Source of the DNA: Trichinella spiralis
Lineage: Eukaryota > Nematoda > Enoplea > Trichinellida > Trichinellidae
DNA: 64,000 bases
Direction of reading: 5' to 3'
NCBI GenBank assembly: GCA_000181795.3
Contig: CM012955.1
Location: forward strand, 9,147,898-9,211,897
Within the stretch, counting starts at the first letter, position 1. Each line of letters begins with the position of its first letter. Under the pieces are notes generated by a model. It was not told where the DNA came from. It saw only the letters and a program-made list of their open reading frames with translations, and did no database searches. The translations under genes were made by a program, and so were the position numbers. This document shows, piece by piece, positions 51,568 to 62,732 of the stretch.

Positions 51568-52587
51568 CTCTTGAGTGAGCAGCAGTCAGGAAGCAGCCAG
51601 CTGCCCGATCAGAATGGACCACACGCTACGCATGTGTAGGTCAGGTCTTAATCAACATGCAGCATGGATCTTCAACAGGGAAACCTATGCACATTACAGT
51701 ATGCACTACAATAAAAAAATGCAGGTTTTTATTTAATAATTATGTAAAAATAATTATAAATTTATTACAGTTCGTGAAATATCAAGCAAATTTACATGAA
51801 TATTGGATTAGCATTCTGTAATATTTGGAATAAAATGTTTAATATTAAGCTTTGAATTGCTCTGTGTAACATTTATGCAGTATATAGTGCAGAAAACATA
51901 CAAATTTGATATGAAATATGCAGAACTGTTGCAGTAAAATGTAACATATGCGAAAGAATTTTACATAAATACGAAATTAGCAAGATAATGAAAAACTGCA
52001 GCATACATACTTCAAGAGGAGAATATTACAACATAATGCAACATTTATTCTTCGATACCAACCTTTCAGCTTCCAAAATATAAGCAAAAGCTGTATGTTT
52101 TTGATACATTGTTAGGCATGTTATTTTACATATAGTAAGTGTTGATACCTAAGTGTTCAAAATTTTCATATCAATTAGCTCCTTCACTCAGCATTGCATG
52201 CAAAATTTGCATATCAATTAGCATCTCCTATTATCAGCGCAGTTGAATAACACTGTTTTTTTTCAATTTTCAGATAAAATTATGAATAAATAAAGTCATG
52301 TAAATTCAATCAAAATAACTACATGAGAATGAATTTATTCCTCAGCATGAAGTCAGTAAAGATGTCAGCTATGTCATAAAATTAGTTACTTTCAATTTTA
52401 AAGTTTTTGTAATATGTGGAATAATGTTAATGAAATAAATAGTGCCAGATATTTGTACACTTTTATTATATTATTATGTAATAGATTAAAATATACTTTA
52501 ATGTAATGAAACAAAACTGAACAACACATAATTTGTAATTAAAAGCTCTTATGCATCTCAATTTTAGGATTTTTATTATCATATAAA
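51568..52587. other. unc-13 5' flank
   Basis: One kilobase upstream of the unc-13 ATG. The first 120 bases are GC-rich and probably 5' UTR. The rest is AT-rich, with repeated TGCAG- and GCATA-type words but no clear TATA box or other motif that I can assign. Confidence 0.4.
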
Positions 52588-52887
52588 TTAAATATTTAAA
52601 AAAATGGGATAGCAAAATATAAAATAAAATTTGATTGAAAATTCACATAATAATTTTAAAATGTGTGCTGTAGAATTATTTGACATGAATCCAGTTGTTA
52701 AACATCCAAAATCATTTGGACATGCAGCATAAGAATTACTAGTTGCCAAAATAACGTTGCAGAGAAAACGAAATTCATACCGCCCACGCGGTATATCAAT
52801 TTTTAAAGACCACTGTCCATCGCAGCTGGTCAAGCTGGACATTTGTCTTCTACGAATTTTCAAAACCACGTCGTCGTCTTGCAGTGT
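52588..52887 (-). CDS. possible CBM48-like exon or remnant
   Basis: A minus-strand open frame ending in TAA at 52588 contains DGQWSLKIDIPRGRYEFRFL, then ACPNDFG. The W-S-L-x-I-D-I-P-x-G-x-Y-E-F-R-F pattern is typical of the glycogen-binding CBM48/AMPK-beta fold. However, the DGxW that normally follows is replaced, and the NN near the end of the fold is TTG. A possible acceptor (CTGCAAG) precedes three aspartates. I cannot build the rest of a gene, so this may be one exon of a divergent protein or a decayed copy. The assignment rests on pattern recognition only. Confidence 0.3.
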   Translation of the reverse strand, partial: TLQDDDVVLKIRRRQMSSLTSCDGQWSLKIDIPRGRYEFRFLCNVILATSNSYAACPNDFGCLTTGFMSNNSTAHILKLLCEFSIKFYFIFCYPIFLNI

Positions 52888-53596
52888 ATAATAATTATAA
52901 TCGCGTAATATTATATTTCAAAAAATAAATAGGCTTCCGCAAAAAATGACGAGCGCTGATCAGCATCAGCAGCGCAAGAGAGAGATCCACTGAATGCCGC
53001 ACAGAAAAAGCCCACACAGAAGAATGGAGAAAGCAGAGCTAAGCAGATTTGATGATGAAAGCAGAAATCAGAAATGACCAATCAAATTGCGAATTAAGCC
53101 GGTCAGTTTTCTCAATAGTGATCCTTTGTCTAACGGCATTGTTGAAAACGTTGCTGATGTTTGCAACTATTTTTTAAATACAGATTATAAAATAAGTAAT
53201 ACATTAATATATTTTATTTACATTTACTTATTAATATTTTGAAATGTACTTGTAATAATTTTAAAATTTCATCGAACTGACGCCTGATTTTCTACAGTAT
53301 GATTTCTTTGTTACAAAATAGCATTGTTATAATATTTTCTTTGTCATAATATAATCTTATGATGTTGCAATCATTGCTGAAATTATTGTAGTTATTTTCA
53401 ATTTTAAGAGTAGTTTTTTTCTTTTATGTCGGTTATTATTATATTTTTTTAAATGATACGTTTAACGGGATTTTGAATCTGTACTTCCTGACCAGCTGAC
53501 TGTATAGATTAGTTATTTGCTTATTTTCATGTGTCCTGATCGGTGATTTGTCGATAATTTGAAGCATTTTTGTAGAAATCAAAAAGAAAAAGACTA
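52888..53596. other. spacer between CBM48-like segment and LysM gene
   Basis: The region contains a moderately GC-rich 150-base stretch (52930-53110) with no open frame I can assign, then AT-rich DNA. A TTTTTGTAG at about 53567-53575, just before the LysM ATG, could be a trans-splice acceptor if the host uses splice leaders. Confidence 0.4.
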
Positions 53597-54843
53597 ATGC
53601 CATGCTTTTCTGATGAAGACCAGATGGAAGACGAAACGACCTTCTTATGTGGTTTAAAAAAAATTCCTCGCTACGGGACAACTTCTGTTCCACCAAATCG
53701 GGCAGTTATCAAAGTTATCGAATATAAAGTTACACCGCAAGATACACTTCCTGGCATTGCTTTGAAATTTAATAGCAGCGTGAGTTTAACAATAGTGAAA
53801 TTCATTTATTTTGTAATTTTTATGTTTATATGTTGATTTTATTATTCTTCGATTTACTTATTTAACTTTCATTACATTTCCTTTAATTTTATGAAATATT
53901 AATATGAAATTGACGTCAAGGTGATATAAACTTCAAGCAGATAATTGTTTTATAAAAATGAATATTGCTGTACCTTATATATGCTGAGAGAATTTGTGCA
54001 TTATTAATATTTTTTGATTATAAGCGTTGTGCAGTTGATTTTAATTACCTTGTTGTTTTTCAGTTTTACTACGATATCACTACTGCCATTCTTGCTGTAA
54101 ATATTGATCGTAATTTTGTCGTCATATGTTGAAATAAGTGTGTTTTTAATGGATATTTATTGATTTTTTCAGGTTTCATGCGGTATTAGTGTTAATAATG
54201 TTCTCTCTGAAACCTTTATATATACTTTTAAAATATTGCAAAACTGTTGATTACAAAAAGCAGAGATTTCAGCTTGAAGCACAGTTTTCTCGTTTTGTGC
54301 TTTTTACTTTGTTGAGATGTGGTTAAATTCAAAAATTGCAAATGATTCCGAATTATTTTTTTCATTTGGCATGAATATTTTGCTTTCAGGTTGCGGAAAT
54401 AAAGCGTTTGAATCGTCTGTGGTCACAAGAAAGCTTTTTCCTCCGTGAAACGCTCAGTATTCCGTTGTTCAGTCAGTCAAGCGATGAATCGACACCAGTG
54501 ATGTCGAAGGATAAACAAGCTGCTAAGCAGACGGTCGATCAGAGCTTCGAGAATGGTCAATTGGAGGACTTATCGAAAATTTCAGTGAACGATTTTTTTA
54601 ACAAAATTGATCGAACAATTCAACACAGCGCCATGAACGTTCGTCGTATTGAAGAAAAATCTTCGTAATATACAACTAAAAACAGACAGTTATTTCTTTT
54701 ATTATTTTTGCGTTTTTTATATTATTTTTAGTATAGATACGATTGAAAGAGGAGAATCTGCTGAAAAAGACAAGAAAGGACGTTTTGGTAATTTTGTTTC
54801 GAGGAAAAAATCGAAAAGCGGTTATCAGTCTACTGATCTCTGA
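53597..54843 (+). CDS. LysM-domain protein, LYSMD1/2-like
   Basis: Three exons (53597-53779, 54390-54664, 54732-54843) join in frame to give 189 residues. Residues about 42-88 form one LysM domain: YKVTPQDTLPGIALKF, then VAEIKRLNRLW, then the closing LSIPLF. Later, SVNDFFNKIDRTI (about 125-140) matches the second conserved block of the small animal LYSMD1/2 proteins, whose role is unknown. No signal peptide or membrane segment is visible, so the protein is probably cytosolic or peripheral, unlike LYSMD3/4. The tail is rich in lysine and serine. An AATAAA lies 73 bases past the stop. CDKAL1 follows on the same strand after 0.64 kb. Confidence 0.85.
53911..53918. promoter_or_regulatory. TGACGTCA in LysM gene intron 1
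   Basis: A third perfect CRE palindrome in the window, in the first intron of the LysM gene. No neighbouring sites support function. Confidence 0.15.
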
Positions 54844-55479
54844 AATTTGATACGAATTTTTTGTGAATTATTTATTGTACGGTATTTCTCTTGTTGGTAT
54901 ATGTTTATTATATGAAATAAATTTATTTGTATTTTTATACATTATTGAAAATATTTGTGTTAACTAACACATGCGTTTGTTTAAAAGCAACACTTAACTC
55001 ATAACCGATGTACACTGTTAGCAAATTATTCGAAAAGCGTAAAGAATAGTTAATTAAACAAACAAGAAAATTGAATGAACAGTTGCAATCTGTGAATGTG
55101 ATTCATTTATATAGTCAGTGAGAACAAAATGCTAGCAACAGCATGAATCATCTATTTTCCAATCAAATTCAAATTGTACATGCATTCATATAGTGTTACT
55201 GTAGCTTAAGCTCATTGATTGCTACATTTTCTATTTACACTAAGTAAAACAGGAAATGCGGCTGAATTATTTCGATTTTCTAATTTTCCAATTTTTTATT
55301 TCTATTATTTCAATTTTTTAGATTGAAAGTTCAAAAATGCATTACTTGTTGATATTTTTTAAAGCAGGTCTCCATCAAAATTCTTTTTTATTTTGCAGTT
55401 TTAATAAAAGTTGCAACTATTTGTGCAATTTCAGTTATTATATAGCTCATTGCTTCATTAGTTTTTTATCAGATAAAAA
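54844..55479 (+). other. LysM-CDKAL1 spacer
   Basis: This holds the LysM 3' UTR and the CDKAL1 5' flank. Several strong acceptor-like pyrimidine tracts ending in CAG or TAG (about 55320, 55400 and 55432) precede the CDKAL1 ATG. They may mark a 5' UTR intron or trans-splicing. Confidence 0.4.
54916..54921 (+). terminator. poly(A) signal AATAAA of LysM gene
   Basis: A perfect hexamer 73 bases past the stop codon, followed by a T-rich stretch as expected for 3' end formation. Confidence 0.6.
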
Positions 55480-55638
55480 ATGTCACCAGTTACTCACCTG
55501 CCTGACGATATTGAGGATGTTTTCTCTGATCTTCTTGCTTCACGTGAACGAAAAGACGTTAAGCTAAATAATGGCTACAAAAAACATTTATGGCCCGGGA
55601 AAGCATGTGCTGATAGTTTTATTCCTGGTATGTGTATT

Positions 55639-55671
<33 letters not shown>

Positions 55672-58012
55672 TCATGCCATGCATAATACCACAAACTAAC
55701 AAAATAGTAATATATGTATTTATAAAGTTGTCATAAATTATTTTAGTAATATTTTGTGTAAAATAAAAAGCAAATAGAAATTTGACAATTGTAAGTGTTT
55801 GAAAGGAATATCACGTCACAACTGTCACTGTTATAATTATACTTTGTTTAGGTGCCTTTTCAGTATACGTAAAGACATGGGGTTGTACGCATAACAGCAG
55901 TGATTCGGAATATATGGCTGGTTTGATGAGTAGTGCTGGTTATGGAATTGTCGGTCTGTACTTATGAACATAAATCATATATGTATTCTTTTTATTCGAT
56001 TTTATTTAGATGATCCCTCAGTGGCAGATATATGGTTGTTAAATAGTTGTACAGTTAAGACACCTTCAGAGCAGCATGTGCAAAATGAATTAGAAAAAGC
56101 GAGAGCGCTGAACAAGCCGGTAATCGTGTCCGGCTGTGTACCGCAAGCGGAACCTTCGATTCCTTGGCTTCAAGTGAATTCAAGTTTTATACATTAAAAA
56201 AAGTTTAATTGATGTTTTAATATTTAAGGGTGTATCTTTGGTGGGAATTCAACAAATAGACCGTATAGTAGAGGTGGTTGAAGAAACGTTGAAAGGGAAC
56301 ACAGTTCAACTGCTCAACTATAAAAAAGTTAAAGGGAAACGAACCGCTGGTGCACGATTGGATTTACCAAAAGTTCGTCGAAATCCACTTGTTGAAATTA
56401 TAGCAATCAATACAGGGTTTGAAATTAAAATTTGAAAAGTTCTGAAACCGGGGAATCGTGAATACAAAATTCGTTTAGCTGTTTAAACAATTGCACGTAT
56501 TGTAAAACGAAAAAAGCTCGCGGCAATTTGGCAAGCTATTCAATCGAAGAGATAATTGACCGAGCTGAGAGTTGCATTAGTGGTGGGTGAAAATATTCGT
56601 CCTACATCTATCTGCACGGCAATTTTAATTTCAATATTTAGAAGGGGTTAAAGAAATTTGGCTTACCTCTGAAGATCTGGGCGCTTACGGTCGCGACATC
56701 GATTGCACATTGCCTGAACTGTTGAAAGCACTGACAGCAAAACTTCCCGATGGAGTAATGCTACGCTTGGGCATGACCAATCCGCCGTATATCTTGGATT
56801 ATTTAGAAGTGAATGTATTTTTTTTATTGGTTATGAATTATAAGTTTTCACATCCCTATTTCTGTTCAGGAAATTGGAGAAATCCTCAATCATCCTTGTG
56901 TATATTCTTTTCTTCACATTCCTGTTCAATCTGGTAGCGATGCTGTGCTCCGAGACATGCGAAGAGAGTACAACGTCGATGATTTTTGTGCTGTTGTTGA
57001 ATTCATGCGAAAAAAGTAAATATTCATGTTTTCAATTGATGTATGTACTGATCAAAAAAGTTCCTTCGCAGAGTTCCTGGAATAACAATTGCAACGGATG
57101 TTATTTGTGGCTTTCCAACTGAAACTGAACAAGTAAATTTTTGAAAGCTCTGGAGAAATTGGAAACTATCTTGCATCGTTATTTTGTTCATTTCTTTTTC
57201 AGGATTTCAAAGACACACTGGATTTGGTGGAAAAGTATCGTTTTGCAAGTTTATTCATCAACCAATTTTATCCCAGACCTGGAACGCCGGCTGCAAAGCT
57301 CAAACGACTCGACACTGCTGTTGTAAGACACTTTTTCCTCTTCATATTATTATTATTATTTATTCTTGGTTCTTCATTTGGTGATTCTTCATATTTTCTT
57401 TTCCGTTAGGTTAAAGATAGAACCAGACGAATGACACAGCTGTTCAATTCCTACGAACCGTACCGAAATCGGGTATGATTGAGTTTTGTGAAGAAAAAAA
57501 TTTGTTTTCTTCATATTTGCATATGAAAATGTAACATAATAAATAATAGGTTGGTTTGAAATACCAAGTACTGATCACTGAACGTTCTTTTCGTGGTGAC
57601 GACTATCTCGTGGGACACAATAAATTTTACGAACAGGTAGGCAGTAGTAAAAGAAGAAAACCAACCATATATTCCATATTTATTTGAAAATATATACTGC
57701 TTGTGCTTATTTTTCCTTCTTTCTTTTCAGATCCTAGTTGCTAATCAACCAAATTTGTTGGGCAAAAAGGTCTGGGTGAAGATTGTATCCTGTTCAAAGC
57801 ACAGTATGGTCGGCGAGTTAACAGCTCAACCTGCTACCTACTTTTCAAATATTTGGCATTTTTGCTCGTCACCAATAAAAGATAGCAGCATTGTGACTTT
57901 GAACAACAACACTTCCGCATTTTATGCAACATGCACTGATTTCAAAATTTTACTCGTTATATGGTGTTTTTTATGCATGCTAGCCATGGGGATGAAATTT
58001 TTTCTAAAATAA
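55480..58012 (+). CDS. CDKAL1: CDKAL1 tRNA methylthiotransferase
   Basis: CDKAL1 adds a 2-methylthio group to t6A37 of tRNA-Lys(UUU) on the ER surface. Twelve exons join in frame: 55480-55627, 55852-55953, 56010-56173, 56229-56416, 56479-56582, 56642-56808, 56870-57015, 57072-57132, 57203-57322, 57410-57472, 57550-57636 and 57731-58012, giving 543 residues (human 579). The N-terminal MTTase domain has the three auxiliary-cluster cysteines C61, C97 and C126. The radical-SAM cluster is C202-x3-C206-x2-C209 (CLNNCTYC). The [23 protein letters not shown] and [13 protein letters not shown] blocks are all present. A TRAM-like domain follows at about 395-460. The last 23 residues are a hydrophobic segment ending FFLK, the ER tail anchor of this family. 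Most introns are 50-100 bases. Confidence 0.96.
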
Positions 58013-58013
58013 A
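58008..58013 (+). terminator. AATAAA overlapping the CDKAL1 stop
   Basis: The TAA stop is contained in AATAAA. A second AATAAA at 58161-58166 is the more conventional poly(A) signal candidate. Confidence 0.35.
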
Positions 58014-58376
58014 AAATACTGTTTTCTCTCTCTAATACTGTTTGTTGGCCTTTTTTGCTACGGGCTTGTCATCATATATAATTACAGTTGTGACTACGCG
58101 TCAGTGATTCAAAGTGTTGACGTTAGTCAGTCAGAAATGTCAGTTTGTTTCCAGAACCTAAATAAAATATATCAGAACTCTGAAAGTTTAACATTTTATT
58201 CAATGTTAAATGAAACATTGAAATGATGCAACGCTAGAAAAAATATATAAATATGAATAAATAAGTCAATAAAAATATATAAATTTATATTATGTGGAAT
58301 CTGAAAATGCACAAACATGCTTTTTTACTCCATATCATAGTGCTCAAGAACAGCGATAAAGTTGTTAAATTTCATT
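58013..58376. other. convergent spacer, CDKAL1 and secreted gene
   Basis: A 364-base tail-to-tail spacer. It contains plus-strand AATAAA at 58161-58166 and minus-strand AATAAA at 58195-58200. The two transcripts therefore probably end close together or overlap. Confidence 0.5.
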
Positions 58377-58467
58377 TCACAGAGGAGGAGCAAAATTTAC
58401 CTCATCAGGAATTTCAACGCTGGCATCTTTAATTGCTCGAAGAACCACTCCTGTATTAAATGAATAA

Positions 58468-58504
<37 letters not shown>

Positions 58505-59817
58505 GAACTAACAAAAAATACTGAAATAAAAATTTTACCGTAAATTAATTTTCTCGTCGAATCATCAACACTGCCCTGCGCTGCAGCCGCTTGGACCGTC
58601 TCCACAAACTGCTGCAACATTTTCTTCGCATAAACATCTCCCTCATTTTTGTACAACCAGAACAACATTTTCGCATTGGCGTACAACAGATTTTCAGCCT
58701 GATAATTATTGCTAAGCACGTTGGACAGTGACAGCATCTGATTGTACGCTTTGTCCACTTTTTCATTTTGAAGTCTTATCTACAGTAAGAACAGTACTGT
58801 CACTGTAGACAAATGACAATTTAAAAATAAAAATGGAAAAATATGTTTTTTTTGTAAGAAAAAAAAGAACTGAAAAATAAAAATACTCTGACTGATGAAA
58901 GCAAAAAGTAAAAGATGAATAAACTGTGTTTTAACCTCTTTGGATAGCTGCTGCAGCAGTTCGACATGCATGGTATTCAAATGTTTAGTAACTTGGTTCA
59001 TATAATTTTCGGCATCTTCTTCGGTCATCTTAAAAATACAACATTTTTGAATTTAATTATAAAAGAAGCTAATTTTTGTTCAATTTCATGCAGCTACAGT
59101 TTATACAAATATGAAAATCAAAAACAAAAATGAAGCAAAAGCTTACTACTACCTTTTTACTTTTAACGAAACTATCAATCACCGCTTTCACTCCATCAAC
59201 ATCACTAGTTTCAAATATATACGTAGCCATGTCTCTGGGATTCAATAACTATAAAAATGAAATTATTAAGTTATAATAATAATAATAATAGTAATAATTT
59301 AAAGTTTCCATCTGTGGTCTACCTTTGCTTCTTTTTTATCGCCAGCAACTTCAACCTAAATTAGCCAATTATCAATAAGAAATTTTCCCTTTGCATTTGA
59401 CATATTTTCGCTTGTGAAAGAGAAAATTGATTTTACTTTGTGCAATTTGGCCGGCGGAATGTCGAGAATTTTCTCCCCTCTAATTTTGCCATCATAATCT
59501 TTGACCATGTCGGTAGTGGTTTTCGACAACGTCTTTCCGGTCTTTGCGTTCTTTACTGAAAAGAAATTTTCGAAAAATTAAAATTTAATTACCTTTTGCA
59601 CGACTTTATCAAATTACTTGTAGTTTCTTCAATTTTTTCCGCTTTCTCCAAGCCATTTATTTTCTGTGACGTTTCCTGTTTGTAGTTTTCAGTTTTCAAG
59701 CCGTCCTGCTTGATCTTGCTTAATTCTCGCAACAAATTCAATTCGCCCTTGAAAAATAAATAATAACGTCGTTTTTTTCTTTCATCATTATAAAAAATTA
59801 TAATTCATTTTTAAATC

Positions 59818-59856
<39 letters not shown>

Positions 59857-60406
59857 CAGTGAATTTTGTGTCATGTTGTATGTTTCAAAAATTGACCAGT
59901 ATAATTAAGCTAAACAGGATAATTAAATGCGCTTATTACAATATTGCCAACTACAGTGAGGAAATAACCAAAATTATGCTTAAAATAAAATAATTTTCTT
60001 GTCAATGAATAAAAGTGACTGACTGACTGAATGTTAAGCAATATCAAATGGAATTATTAATAAATATCTATCATAGTGCGTGACTGAAATTGCTAATTAT
60101 CCATCTTTTTCAATAGTTTCGCAATTTCAAAAAGGAATTTTACTTTATTATCATTATTGTTTTCTTTTTATACTCATGAAAAATAGTGCTTCACAATAGA
60201 ATTGCTATGTGCACTTTTTTATTGAGGAAGTGTTGCGCAGAAGGAAAGCGGGGTTGAAGAATATTGAACTGAAAGTGCTTTCATCTATATCTTTTTGTTA
60301 GCATTGTTGAAAATGTCGGTTATGCTCAGATGAGTGCTTGTCAGCGGTGCTTTGTACAGTCGCATGCAGCTAGCTGGCTTTCTTTGTTATTTAACCAAAG
60401 CAGGCT

Positions 60407-60444
<38 letters not shown>

Positions 60445-61753
60445 GACAAATTGAATTTAATATCGATTTTCCGAGAAAGTAAGTAAATATCATTATTGTT
60501 CAATTCAACTTCACTTACTACAAAAGGGGATTATTTGAGACAAAACTGACAAAAAAACAGAAACTCCAATATACTAATACTTACTGATGGACAGAAAATA
60601 AAAAAAAAAGTAATCTCATTGTCAAGTTAAAAGCTTCATTTTCATCAGTTTCGCGTTTTAGTTAATTACTAAACTGAAAACCAAGCTCATCTTATTGATC
60701 TATTTACCCTCTCTGTTATGTAAAGCTTTCAAAAAGTTTTATCAATAAAAAAATTAGTTTTACATAATGCAGTCAATAAGATGATTAGCTTACAAGAAAG
60801 GCTTGCAAAGAACTTGTAACTAATGACTGACACAACTTAAAAAACAAAAGAACAAACATTAATAATCTTCATTATTACTTTCAACAGAGAATTGAACCAA
60901 GAAATGGTTTTAAATGAAATGTTAAAAAGAAGCTTTTTTTAAAACAAATGTTTCATTGTGTAATAATTTCTGGAAAATTGTCATCATTAATAATTGCACT
61001 GTACCACTACATTACCACATTCACTACATTTTATCAAATTCTAATAATAACCGTAATACATAATAAATATTACCTCCTAGCACAAGTGTTTCTAATTAAC
61101 GATAAACCAAAAGTGATTAATATATTACACAAGAATGGCATCACTATTAAGAAACTAATTACACAATGTTGTGTCCTTATAATCTTTGAATATTTATTTA
61201 TTTATTTATTTAGTTGTTTAAATTACTTTCTTTGTCATAAACATAAACAGATGCAAAACAGCGTGTAAAAAGCTACTTACATATTGTTGCAAATTCAATG
61301 AACATCTATCTAGGCAAAATAAAATTCGTCTGTTTTGCACGTTTAAAATTATTTTTCGTTTTTGTTCCCCCACAAATATTATTGTTCACAATTGTTCCAT
61401 TTAAGATTATCTGAAAAAGTGTCAAATAATATTTTTTTTTCCTATTCGAAACAATAACTCCATATATGTATGCTACTTCCGTGATGCACAGCGAAAAATT
61501 ATATACCACAACCCTGTTGTAAATGTACAAATATGCAGACAGACACTATATTGTGCTTACCTGAAATTTATTCGGCTTTGCTAACAGTGAATCCAATTCT
61601 GAAATAACAAACACAAAAATTCAAAAAAAAATTTCTACAAGAAAACAAAAATATATAATTTTGAATAATACCTTCTTTTGTGATACTTTGTCTAGCGTGT
61701 ATCAGTTGGATGGTGTAGAGAAGAAACGTTAGAACGGTGAAAAGTAATTTCAT
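58377..61753 (-). CDS. secreted helical protein, unrecognised
   Basis: Nine exons join in frame: 61753-61672, 61598-61561, 59747-59618, 59555-59437, 59355-59323, 59248-59153, 59028-58936, 58779-58539 and 58450-58377, giving 301 residues. The first 21 residues are a textbook signal peptide (MKLLFTVLTFLLYT, then a short polar end before RQS). The rest is lysine- and glutamate-rich and probably all helical, with a coiled-coil-like stretch around 25-80. A TPR-like or helical-repeat segment near 200-275 includes NLLYANAKMLFWLY. There is no ER-retention signal or membrane helix, so it is secreted or luminal. The last exon can read on to a TGA at 58379-58377. Alternatively it may splice from GAGGTAAAT to a CAC-TAT-GAT-ATG-GAG-TAA end, giving a tail of HYDME. 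I do not recognise the family. The gene converges with CDKAL1. Confidence 0.75.
59822..59854. repeat. (AT)n microsatellite
   Basis: About 16 AT units in the secreted-protein gene intron 2. Confidence 0.95.
60412..60440. repeat. (CT)n microsatellite
   Basis: About 14 CT units, 30 bases after AGCTAGCTGGC-type palindromic sequence. Confidence 0.95.
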
Positions 61754-61897
61754 GATTTGAAATTTTATGAAGCTTACAAAGAGACCGTTTTCTTCAATTC
61801 AAACACTGCCGGTAACTGTTAATGTCCGTCAATTTCGATTGTCAACACCAGAAGCTCTGCTTACAACTTTGACGCTACAGCTATATCCATACATATA

Positions 61898-61928
<31 letters not shown>

Positions 61929-62732
61929 GGAGGAGAGAAAAATCGATTAACAACACTGGACGTTGTCGTAAGTCGTAAGCAGCTGAATCAGTTCGGATTG
62001 AACAGAATGAATGACGTAAGCGAAAAGAAAATGGATCACTTTTATATTATATAGTTATTCAAAAATACCATCTCCAAGCTGAATCAATCATTCGTGACCA
62101 TTAATATGCTTGTTATTTTTCTACTTCTTCAAAACGTTGCATACTTGCAAGCAGCTATTGTATTTTTGACAATTTCACTCTTCTCTCAGGCAAAAAAAGA
62201 TACTCACTTGTTCAATATTTTTTCTATTAATTTTCAAATTCATTTAAAAAAATATACATTTTGCGATAAAAAAATTTCATTAAATTTATGGTTGTTACAC
62301 TATCTGCTACTTCATCTTTTGTGAAGCATTTAGAAAATCGATCATTTTTCGTTCGTTCGCTCGCTTGCATGTCGACGACGACGACACAATACAGCATATT
62401 TTGATTGTATGAAAAAAACCACTTTCAATGGTAAAAAATCCATCATTATTTGATGCTTCTGGTATATTGAAAAGTATACTGGAGGAAGTGAAAAGCCTCT
62501 TCAAATAAAAACAGGAAATTTTTAAACTCACTCCACCCTACTAATCAATTTTGCGCTTCCTCGAAGTTAAGCACCTCAAAATTATAAATAAATAAATACA
62601 TCGCAAAATCAAAAAAGCAAAAGAAAAAGCTGTCCTTAACAAAGTAAATTCATTGGTGTCTATTGATGGAAAAGAAGAATAACAACAACTGCTGTTGACA
62701 GCGTGTATATCTCTCAAAATAAATTTCCTTAC
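61754..62732. other. intergenic DNA, no supported gene
   Basis: Upstream flank of the secreted gene and 3' flank of the last gene. It holds an (ATGT)n array at about 61897-61926. Open frames at 61767-62054 and 62307-62531 show no recognisable protein. The latter begins after a possible acceptor (CCTCCAG) that might serve the gene at 62733-63923. Confidence 0.45.

Larger units (their letters stand above)
59748..61560 (-). other. secreted gene intron 2, 1.8 kb
   Basis: This AT-rich intron contains an (AT)n array at 59822-59854 and a (CT)n array at 60412-60440. An open plus-strand frame at 60948-61268 looks like chance. Confidence 0.6.

Noticed and set aside
53911-53918. CRE palindrome in the LysM intron as a functional element
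   Set aside because: Base composition predicts about one TGACGTCA in 64 kb by chance. Three are present, but none is convincingly placed at a promoter.
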